Below, piece after piece: positions 55,348 through 61,688 of a stretch of 64,000 bases of DNA. The notes under the pieces are model-generated. The model was not told the origin of the DNA. It saw only the letters and a program-made list of their open reading frames with translations, and made no database searches. The stretch is from Streptomyces achromogenes (GTDB taxonomy: Bacteria; Actinomycetota; Actinomycetes; Streptomycetales; Streptomycetaceae). The stretch spans positions 7,998,001 to 8,062,000 of the forward strand of contig NZ_JAUSYH010000001.1 of NCBI RefSeq assembly GCF_030816715.1. The letters run 5' to 3'. The position numbers and the translations under genes are program-made. Numbering within the stretch: position 1 is the first letter of the stretch; every line of letters begins with the position of its first letter.

Positions 55348-56553
55348 TCAGGTGGCGGCGATGAGCTTCAGCTCGGGGTGGGCCGTGCCGCCCGCGATGG
55401 CCGTGGACGAGACGTGGGAGACGACGCGCTCGTCGACCGGGTCGTTCGCCGGGTCGTCGTGCACGACGACGTGCTCGTACGTCGTCACGCGCTGGGCCGG
55501 GACGCGGCCGGCCGACCGGATGAGCTGGATCAGTTCGAGCAGGTTGGAGCGGTGCTTGGCGCCGGCCGAGGAGACGACGTTCTCCTCCAGCATGATCGAG
55601 CCGAGGTCGTCGGCGCCGTAGTGCAGGGAGAGCTGGCCGATCTCCTTGCCGGTGGTCAGCCAGGAGCCCTGGATGTGCCGGACGTTGTCGAGGAACAGGC
55701 GGGCGATCGCGATCATCCGCAGGTACTCGAACTGCGTGGCCTGCGTCTGGCCCTTGAGGTGGTTGTTCTCGGGCTGGTACGTGTACGGGATGAAGGCGCG
55801 GAAGCCGCCCGTGCGGTCCTGCACGTCACGGATCATCCGCAGGTGCTCGATGCGCTCGGCGTTGGTCTCGCCGGTGCCCATCAGCATGGTGGACGTCGAC
55901 TCGACGCCCAGTCCGTGCGCGGTCTCCATGATCTCCAGCCAGCGTTCGCCGGACTCCTTGAGCGGGGCGATCGCCTTGCGCGGCCGGGCGGGCAGCAGTT
56001 CGGCGCCGGCGCCCGCGAAGGAGTCGAGGCCGGCCGCGTGGATCCGGGTGATCGCCTCCTCCACGCCCACCTTCGAGATCCGCGCCATGTGCTCGACCTC
56101 GGACGCGCCCAGCGAGTGGATCACCAGCTGCGGGAACGCCTTCTTGATGGCTGCGAAGTGCCGCTCGTAGTACTCGACGCCGTAGTCGGGGTGGTGGCCG
56201 CCCTGGAACATGATCTGGGTGCCGCCGAGCTCGACGGTCTCCGCGCAGCGGCGCAGGATGTCGTCGAGGTCGCGGGTCCAGCCCTTGGCCGTGTCCTTGG
56301 GGGCCGCGTAGAAGGCGCAGAACTTGCACGCCGTGACGCACACGTTCGTGTAGTTGATGTTCCGCTCGATGATGTACGTGGCGATGTGCTCGGTCCCCGC
56401 GTACAGACGACGGCGTACGGCGTCGGCGGCCGTGCCCAGCGCGTGCAGCGGGGCGTCGCGATAGAGGTCGAGAGCCTCTTCGGGGGTGATCCGCCCACCG
56501 GCGGCGGCACGGTCGAGGACGGACTGGAGGCGGTGTTGCGGAGGTCGGGGCAT
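55348..56553 (-). CDS. mqnC: MqnC, cyclic dehypoxanthinyl futalosine synthase
   Basis: The protein has 401 residues from ATG 56553 (MPRPPQH). It is a radical-SAM enzyme with the [4Fe-4S]-binding CxxxCxxC at C72, C76 and C79, in the IERNINYTNVC context typical of MqnC. In the futalosine menaquinone route MqnC cyclises dehypoxanthine futalosine to its spiro product, the substrate of MqnD. It is full length with no visible damage. It lies 35 bases downstream of mqnA and upstream of the ABC exporter, in what appears to be a single transcript with a thioesterase and a CoA-ligase. That setting suggests service to the polyketide pathway rather than only to respiration. Whether the genome has another mqnC cannot be seen here. 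Confidence 0.95.
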   Translation of the reverse strand: MPRPPQHRLQSVLDRAAAGGRITPEEALDLYRDAPLHALGTAADAVRRRLYAGTEHIATYIIERNINYTNVCVTACKFCAFYAAPKDTAKGWTRDLDDILRRCAETVELGGTQIMFQGGHHPDYGVEYYERHFAAIKKAFPQLVIHSLGASEVEHMARISKVGVEEAITRIHAAGLDSFAGAGAELLPARPRKAIAPLKESGERWLEIMETAHGLGVESTSTMLMGTGETNAERIEHLRMIRDVQDRTGGFRAFIPYTYQPENNHLKGQTQATQFEYLRMIAIARLFLDNVRHIQGSWLTTGKEIGQLSLHYGADDLGSIMLEENVVSSAGAKHRSNLLELIQLIRSAGRVPAQRVTTYEHVVVHDDPANDPVDERVVSHVSSTAIAGGTAHPELKLIAAT

Positions 56554-56588
56554 GGTGGTGGCCGGGCCTTTCCGGTGGCGTGGGGCGT

Positions 56589-57488
56589 TCAGGGGGCGAT
56601 GGGACCGAGCAGCCGGACGGCGACGTCGGGAGGGAAGCCCTCGCCGCCGCCGCCGACCCGGCGCGCGAATTCGGCGATGCCGGCGAGCTGTTCCTCGCCG
56701 AGACTGAAGTCGAGGGCCGTGGTGTAGTAGCGCTCGAGCGTCGCGGCGTCGAACTCCTCCCACTGCGCGGCCTGTTCGCAGACCTTCGCCACCTCCGCCA
56801 GGGACAGGTCCCGGGAGGCCAGCAGATCGGCGTGGACCTGGCGCACCAGGGCGGGCTCGCGGGCCAGGAAGTCGCGGCGGGCGGCGAACACGGCGAACAC
56901 GAAGGGCAGTCCCGTCCAGTCCTTCCACATCCGGCCCAGGTCGTGCACCTCCAGGCCCATCCGGGGCGCCTCGTGCAGGGCCGCGCGCAGGGCGGCGTCG
57001 CCGATGACCACCGCGGTCTTCGCCTCGGACATCATGGTGCGGAGGTCCGGCGGGCACACGAAGTACTCGGGGTTCACCCCGACGCGCTCCGCCAGCAGCA
57101 GCTGTGCCAGACGGACCGACGTGCGGCTCGTCGAACCCAGTGCCACCGGCTGCCCGTCCAGCTCCTCGAGCGGTACCTGGCTGACGATCAGGCAGGACAT
57201 GACGTCTCCGTCGCTGCCGACCGCGATGTCCGGCAGGGCGACCAGTTCGTCCGCGTGCCGCAGGAACTCCAGCAGGCTGATCGGCCCCATGTCCAGATCG
57301 CCCGCGGCGAGCGCGTCGTTGAGGCCGTCCGGCGTGTCGGTGTGCAGATCCATGTCGAGGAGGGACCCGGTGCGGGCGAGTCCCCAGAACAGCGGCAGGC
57401 AGTTGAGGAACTGTATGTGGCCCACGCGGGGCCGGCGCCGGCGCACAGGCGTCGACCGCACTGTGTCGGGCGCGAGTTGCTGGGTCAT
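56589..57488 (-). CDS. mqnA: MqnA, chorismate dehydratase
   Basis: The protein has 299 residues from ATG 57488, with GGGAG 9 bases upstream; an in-frame TTG at 57497 is less likely. It is a periplasmic-binding-protein-like fold enzyme without a signal peptide, recognised by the N-terminal VGHIQFLNCLPLFWGL (22-37), the GDLDMGPIS segment and the GSTSRTSVRLAQLLL segment. MqnA removes water from chorismate to give 3-[(1-carboxyvinyl)oxy]benzoate, the first committed step of the futalosine route. It lies 49 bases after the type II thioesterase gene and 35 bases before mqnC on the same strand, which places the entry step from primary metabolism inside the polyketide operon. Confidence 0.94.
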   Translation of the reverse strand: MTQQLAPDTVRSTPVRRRRPRVGHIQFLNCLPLFWGLARTGSLLDMDLHTDTPDGLNDALAAGDLDMGPISLLEFLRHADELVALPDIAVGSDGDVMSCLIVSQVPLEELDGQPVALGSTSRTSVRLAQLLLAERVGVNPEYFVCPPDLRTMMSEAKTAVVIGDAALRAALHEAPRMGLEVHDLGRMWKDWTGLPFVFAVFAARRDFLAREPALVRQVHADLLASRDLSLAEVAKVCEQAAQWEEFDAATLERYYTTALDFSLGEEQLAGIAEFARRVGGGGEGFPPDVAVRLLGPIAP

Positions 57489-57537
57489 GGTGCACAACTC
57501 CCGGAACGGGTCGAGGGGGAAGGACAGAGGGGTGCCG

Positions 57538-58299
57538 TCAGACTCGGGGGACCGCGGCGGTGAAGTGCTCGTTCAGCACGGCCAGCACCTCGGCCGGCCG
57601 TTCCGAGAGGAAGAAGTGCCCGCCGGAGAAGACCCGCACATCCGACGCGGCCCCGGTGTGCTCACCCCACGCGCGGGCTTCCTCCAACGACGTACGCGGG
57701 TCCGCGTCGCCGGTGAGGACGGTCACCGGGCAGCGCACCGCGGCGCCGGGCTCACAGCGGTACGTCTCGACGGCCCGGTAGTCGCTGCGGATCGCGGGCA
57801 GCACCATGCGCAGCAACTCCTCGTCCTGGAGGACCTGGGCGTCGGTGCCGGCCAGAGCGCGCAGTTCGGCGATCACACCGTCGTCGTCGCGCATGTGCAC
57901 GCTCTCGTTCCGGACCCGCGAAGGGGCGCGGCGCCCGGAGGCGAACAGCCGGACGGGTCCCGCTCCGGCGCGCTCCATGCGGCGCGCGACTTCGAAGGCC
58001 GCCAAGGCGCCCATGCTGTGACCGAAGAAGGTCATGGGACGGTCGTCGTCCCACTCCGCGAGGGCCGCGCAGACCTCGTCGGCGAGTGCGGCGATCGAGG
58101 CGGGGCCCGGTTCGTGCCTGCGGTCCTGACGACCGGGGTACTGGATCGCCGCGACATCGACGCCGGGGCTGAGGGCGGCGGCGACCGGCAGGTAGAAGCT
58201 GGCCGAACCGCCCGCGTGCGGGAAGCAGACCAGCCGCTCGGCCGCCTCGGAGGAGGGCCGGAACCTGCGGACCCACAGGTTGTCGGTGGTGGAACTCAT
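57538..58299 (-). CDS. Type II (editing) thioesterase
   Basis: The protein has 253 residues from ATG 58299 (MSSTTDN), with AAGGA about 10 bases upstream. It is an alpha/beta hydrolase of the RifR/GrsT type: the FPHAGG oxyanion-loop segment near the N-terminus, nucleophile Ser95 in GHSMG and catalytic His228 in GGHFF. Such enzymes free PKS carrier proteins from stalled or wrongly loaded acyl groups. It sits between the ferredoxin and mqnA in the minus-strand operon. Here it could also edit mis-primed loading ACP. Confidence 0.94.
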   Translation of the reverse strand: MSSTTDNLWVRRFRPSSEAAERLVCFPHAGGSASFYLPVAAALSPGVDVAAIQYPGRQDRRHEPGPASIAALADEVCAALAEWDDDRPMTFFGHSMGALAAFEVARRMERAGAGPVRLFASGRRAPSRVRNESVHMRDDDGVIAELRALAGTDAQVLQDEELLRMVLPAIRSDYRAVETYRCEPGAAVRCPVTVLTGDADPRTSLEEARAWGEHTGAASDVRVFSGGHFFLSERPAEVLAVLNEHFTAAVPRV

Positions 58300-58390
58300 C
58301 GGACGTGTGTCCTTCCCGTGCGTCGATGTGGCGGCCCGGCGGTGTGGTGGCCGGGGCGGCCCGGTGGCCGGGGCGGTCCGGCGGAGTGGC

Positions 58391-58450
58391 GACCCGGCCA
58401 TCGGGCGGTGAACCCGGCCACCGGGCGGTGAACCCGGCCACCGGGCGGTG
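58391..58450. repeat. Three tandem 20-bp GC-rich repeats
   Basis: Three consecutive copies of a 20-bp unit of the form (g/a)acccggcca(t/c)cgggcggtg occupy 58391-58450; copies 2 and 3 are identical and copy 1 differs at two bases. A degenerate fourth copy follows. The adjacent 58340-58390 is also internally repetitive around the string gtggccggggcgg. All this lies in the 208-base gap between the ferredoxin and thioesterase genes. It reads as a minisatellite with stem-forming potential; there are no spacers, so it is not CRISPR. Confidence 0.85.
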
Positions 58451-58507
58451 GATCCGCCACCGGGAGACGGACCCGGCCGCTCCGGGGACGGGTGCGAGGA
58501 CGAGGGC

Positions 58508-58807
58508 CTAGTCGGCGGCCTCGGGGCCGTACACCTCGACCCCGTCGGAGACACGGCGCACGTGGATGCATTCGCCGGGGCACTCCTTGACCGAGTCGAC
58601 CACGTCCGTGAGCAGATCCAGGGCGAAGCGCGTCGTCGCTCCCGGAGCCTGGAGCAGTTCGTCCTGCTCGCTCTTGACGTAGGCGAGCCCGTCGACGTCC
58701 AGCTCGAACACCTCGGGGACGTACTGGGCACAGATCCCGTCGCCGGTGCACAGGTCCTGGTCGATCCAGACTTCCAGGTCCTCGTCATTCGTCGTCCGTG
58801 GGGACAT
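58508..58807 (-). CDS. Small ferredoxin ([3Fe-4S] type or Asp-ligated)
   Basis: The protein has 99 residues from ATG 58807, with AGGCAGG 5 bases upstream; an in-frame ATG at 58825 lacks a ribosome-binding site. The cluster-binding pattern is C20-x5-C26 with Asp23 at the place of the middle cysteine, then C76 followed by Pro. C80 is an extra cysteine. This fits a single-cluster ferredoxin of the kind found near P450s. No P450 is present in the window, whereas two radical-SAM enzymes (MqnE, MqnC) are neighbours, so it may deliver electrons to them; that is inference. It is the first gene of the minus-strand operon, with a 143-base upstream gap that probably holds the operon promoter. Confidence 0.88.
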   Translation of the reverse strand: MSPRTTNDEDLEVWIDQDLCTGDGICAQYVPEVFELDVDGLAYVKSEQDELLQAPGATTRFALDLLTDVVDSVKECPGECIHVRRVSDGVEVYGPEAAD

Positions 58808-58921
58808 AAACACCTGCCTGGCCATGTCGTCGTGGTGTGAACACGGTGCGCGGACATCTGCTCGGGACCGAGCGGAGTACGCACCGCACACGTGGGGGAG
58901 TCGTGCACGCGGTACACGAAG

Positions 58922-58944
58922 GGCCCGGCCGCCGCGGCCGGGCC
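58922..58944 (-). terminator. Hairpin downstream of mqnE
   Basis: A perfect 10-bp stem (58922-58931 with 58935-58944) with a 3-base loop lies 7 bases beyond the mqnE stop codon. It probably ends or attenuates mqnE transcription before the ferredoxin operon. Confidence 0.65.
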
Positions 58945-58950
58945 GGCGGA

Positions 58951-60114
58951 TCACACCCGCATCGGCTGCGGCGACTCGCGCCGTGCCGGGTCGGGGCCGT
59001 CGTACTCGCGGATGATCTCGTAGCGGGTGTTGCGCTCCACGGGGCGGAACCCGGCGTCCCGGATGAGGTCCAGCAGGTCCTCGCGGGTCAGCTTGTTCGG
59101 CGTGCCGTAGTTGTCGGCGTCGTGCGTGATCTTGTACTCGACGACCGAGCCGTCCATGTCGTCCGCGCCGTGCTGGAGCGCGAGCTGCGCGGTCTGGACG
59201 CCGTGCATCACCCAGAAGACCTTCACGTGCGGGACGTTGTCGAAGAGCAGCCGCGAGACCGCGAACGTCTTCAGCGCCTCCGCGCCCGTGGCCATCGTCG
59301 TGCGGGCCTGGAGCCGGTTGCGGACCTTGCCGTCCTTCATGTCGACGAAGTCGTGCTGGTAGCGCAGCGGGATGAAGACCTGGAAGCCGTTCGTCTCGTC
59401 CTGCAGCTCACGCAGCCGCAGGACGTGGTCGACGCGGTGGCGGGGCTCCTCGATGTGGCCGTACAGCATGGTGGCCGGCGTCTTGAGCCCCTTCTCGTGC
59501 GCGAGGCGGTGGATGCGCGACCAGTCCTCCCAGTGGGTGCGGTGGTCGACGATGTGCTGACGGACCTCCCAGTCGAAGATCTCCGCGCCGCCGCCGGTCA
59601 GCGACTCCAGGCCGGCGTCGATCAGCTCGTCGAGGATCTCCGAGGCGGTGAGCCCGCTGATCGTCTCGAAGTGGTGGATCTCCGTCGCCGTGAACGCCTT
59701 CAGACCGACGTTGGGCAGTGCCTTCTTCAGCTCGCGCAGCGAGCGCGGGTAGTAGCGCCACGGCAGATTGGGATGAAGGCCGTTGACGATGTGGAGCTCC
59801 GACAGGTGCTCGTTCTCCATCGCCTTGGCCAGACGCACGGCCTCCTCGATGCGCATCGTGTACGCGTCCTGCTCACCCGGCTTGCGCTGGAAGGAGCAGT
59901 AGGCGCACGACGCGGTGCACACGTTCGTCATGTTGAGGTGACGGTTGACGTTGAAGTGGACCACGTCACCGTTCTTGCGGGTCCGCACCTCGTGCGCCAG
60001 TCCGCCCAGCCACGCCAGGTCGTCCGACTCGTACAGGGCGATGCCGTCCTCGCGGGACAGCCGCTCACCGGAGAAGACCTTCTCCTCCAGCTCGCGCTTG
60101 AGCCCAGCGTCCAT
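58951..60114 (-). CDS. mqnE: MqnE, aminofutalosine synthase
   Basis: The protein has 387 residues from ATG 60114, with GAGGAGG 9 bases upstream. It is a radical-SAM enzyme with CxxxCxxC at C66, C70 and C73 (CTASCAYC), the HLNMTNVC context and the TGGGAEIFDWEVR segment typical of MqnE. It joins the MqnA product to the adenosyl radical of S-adenosylmethionine to give 6-amino-6-deoxyfutalosine. The protein is full length. It is transcribed away from mqnD across a 428-base spacer and towards the ferredoxin operon, from which a hairpin separates it. Confidence 0.95.
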   Translation of the reverse strand: MDAGLKRELEEKVFSGERLSREDGIALYESDDLAWLGGLAHEVRTRKNGDVVHFNVNRHLNMTNVCTASCAYCSFQRKPGEQDAYTMRIEEAVRLAKAMENEHLSELHIVNGLHPNLPWRYYPRSLRELKKALPNVGLKAFTATEIHHFETISGLTASEILDELIDAGLESLTGGGAEIFDWEVRQHIVDHRTHWEDWSRIHRLAHEKGLKTPATMLYGHIEEPRHRVDHVLRLRELQDETNGFQVFIPLRYQHDFVDMKDGKVRNRLQARTTMATGAEALKTFAVSRLLFDNVPHVKVFWVMHGVQTAQLALQHGADDMDGSVVEYKITHDADNYGTPNKLTREDLLDLIRDAGFRPVERNTRYEIIREYDGPDPARRESPQPMRV

Positions 60115-60542
60115 GGCCGGGAACCTCCTCGTTCAGTGCCAGGCGGCACGCGTGGTGACGGTGCGCACGTGGCATGGGCGTGGTCTGCCGCGTCGACGGT
60201 CCCCAGGGCGCGACCGCGACGCCCCGCGGAACCGGCCCTCCCGACCGGTGGTGGCCGGGCGGCACGGCACGGATCCGCACCACACGGCGACCCGTCGGTC
60301 CGACCGGCCTGGGCGACCCGCGGAACCGGCCAACGATCCGGCAACCGCGGGCCCCCGGCCGGACGGCGGGCATCGACGCCGTGTCGGGTGGGGCCCGCTC
60401 ATCCTCGCGGAGGGCAGTCTGGGGAAAACCCCACATCCGCAACGGCTTTGCTGAGGGCATCGCTGCCGCACCACGGACAAGAACGCTGCCGCACCACGGA
60501 CCAGAACGCTGCCGTACCACGGACAAGAAGGAAGGACCGGCC
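60115..60542. other. Divergent mqnE/mqnD spacer
   Basis: This 428-base spacer lies between divergently transcribed mqnE and mqnD. It holds no convincing gene: the reading frame of mqnD stays open upstream to 60174, but the added residues are low-complexity Arg/Pro/Gly-rich and resemble no MqnD. A small hairpin (TGGGG-AAAA-CCCCA, 60420-60433) and three 23-bp tandem repeats (60461-60529) lie just before the mqnD ribosome-binding site. Promoters for both genes are expected here; I cannot assign -10/-35 boxes. Confidence 0.7.
60461..60529 (+). repeat. Three tandem 23-bp repeats before mqnD
   Basis: Three head-to-tail copies of a 23-bp unit (60461-60483, 60484-60506, 60507-60529) begin cgctgccg and end ggacaagaa or ggaccagaa. 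Copies differ by one base each (c for a in copy 2, t for c in copy 3). The third copy abuts the AAGGAAGGA ribosome-binding site of mqnD. The array could bind a regulator, affect mRNA folding, or simply be slippage-generated; the sequence alone does not decide. Confidence 0.93.
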
Positions 60543-61403
60543 ATGACGGCGCCCCTGACCCTCGCGCACTCGCCCTGCCCCAACGACACGTTCGTCTTCC
60601 ACGCCTGGACCGAGGGGCTGCTCCCCGACGCGCCGGGCACCCGGCTCACCCTCGCCGACATCGACATCACCAACGGCCTCGCCGAACGCGGCGAACTGGA
60701 CGTCCTGAAGGTCTCCTACGGCGTACTGCCGCGCATCCTCACCGACTACGCCCTGCTGCCCTGCGGCGGCGCCCTGGGCCACGGCTGCGGTCCCCTCGTC
60801 CTGGTGGCGGAGCCCGGTGAGCCCGCCGCCCTGGCCGGCGCCCGCGTCGCGGTGCCCAGCACCACGTCCACGGCCTACCTGCTGTTCCGGCTCTGGGCGG
60901 CCGACGCGATACCGGGCGGTGTCGGCGAGATCGTCGTCCTGCCGTTCCACGAGATCATGCCCGCCGTCCGGGACGGCGCCGTCGACGCCGGACTCGTCAT
61001 CCACGAAGCCCGCTTCACCTACGGGCGCTATGGTCTGCACCGCACGGCCGACATGGGTGAGGAGTGGGAGAAGCGCACCGGACTGCCCATCCCGCTGGGC
61101 GCCATCGTCGCCCGCCGTTCCCTGGGGGAACCCGTACTGCGTCGGCTCACCGACACGATCCGCGCCTCCCTCCGCGCGGCACGGGAGAACCCCGACGCCT
61201 CCCGCGCCCATGTCCTCCGGCACGCCCAGGAGATGGAACCGGACGTCGTCGACCAGCACATCGGCCTGTACGTCAACGAGTTCACCGCCGCGCTCGGCCA
61301 GGACGGACTGTACGCCGTGCGCACTCTCCTGGACCGTTCGGCCGACCTTGGCCTCCTGCCGCGCGTCGCCGACGACGCACTGGACGCGACCCTCCGCCTG
61401 TGA
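60543..61403 (+). CDS. mqnD: MqnD, 1,4-dihydroxy-6-naphthoate synthase
   Basis: The protein has 286 residues from ATG 60543, preceded by GGAAGGA at good spacing. The N-terminal LAHSPCPNDTFVFHAW and the internal PSTTSTAYLLFRLW segment are family hallmarks. MqnD converts cyclic dehypoxanthinyl futalosine to 1,4-dihydroxy-6-naphthoate, the first bicyclic aromatic acid of the route. It is the last enzyme needed to make a free naphthoic acid, and no later menaquinone gene (prenyltransferase, decarboxylase, methyltransferase) is present here. It heads in the same direction as the PKS gene that begins 285 bases downstream. A 6-bp stem (61429-61443) after the stop may be a weak terminator. Confidence 0.95.
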   Translation: MTAPLTLAHSPCPNDTFVFHAWTEGLLPDAPGTRLTLADIDITNGLAERGELDVLKVSYGVLPRILTDYALLPCGGALGHGCGPLVLVAEPGEPAALAGARVAVPSTTSTAYLLFRLWAADAIPGGVGEIVVLPFHEIMPAVRDGAVDAGLVIHEARFTYGRYGLHRTADMGEEWEKRTGLPIPLGAIVARRSLGEPVLRRLTDTIRASLRAARENPDASRAHVLRHAQEMEPDVVDQHIGLYVNEFTAALGQDGLYAVRTLLDRSADLGLLPRVADDALDATLRL

Positions 61404-61455
61404 GCGCGGGGTCGTGGTCCCGCAGCCCGGCCGGTCTCCGGCCTGCCCGGCAACG

Positions 61456-61471
61456 CTAGAAGTTCTCTTAG
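61456..61471 (+). promoter_or_regulatory. Candidate operator upstream of the right-hand PKS
   Basis: The 16-mer CTAGAAGTTCTCTTAG is an imperfect palindrome that fits 10 of 16 positions of the PimM-type consensus CTVGGGAWWTCCCBAG. It lies 218 bases before the GTG at 61689, in the 285-base mqnD-PKS gap. The remainder of that gap shows no gene. It shares CTAG at one end with the candidate site at 37042-37057. Weak evidence. Confidence 0.25.
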
Positions 61472-61688
61472 AGCCGCCCGGACCACAGCCCGAAACGGGC
61501 GCAACCCTTCCCATAATCGGCCCGAGGGACAGTCCTGGCACCGGGAGCGCCGCGGCCCGTCCCACGAGGGCGTCGGACGGCACACCGGCCCTCACCAGGC
61601 CCCGGCGCCCACGAGGTGCCGGGGCCGACCCGATGCCCCCGTGCCCCACCGCGAGCCAGCGTGCCCGCCGCCGAAGGGAGACCGATCC

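Noticed and set aside
56554..57495. mqnC as part of a 715-codon open frame that overlaps mqnA
   Set aside because: Residues upstream of MPRPPQH show no similarity to MqnC and lie antisense-frame within mqnA; the start at 56553 gives the normal MqnC length.
58508..58954. Longer ferredoxin reading frame up to 58954
   Set aside because: The extra N-terminal residues are Arg/Pro-rich with no family match; ATG 58807 has a ribosome-binding site and gives a ferredoxin-sized protein.
60461..60529. Tandem repeats as a CRISPR array
   Set aside because: The copies are directly adjacent with no spacers and no cas genes are nearby. The same applies to 58391-58450.
60174..60542. Upstream in-frame extension of mqnD
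   Set aside because: The extra residues are low complexity, partly encoded by the 23-bp repeats, and unlike MqnD; the ATG at 60543 has a strong ribosome-binding site and gives the family length.
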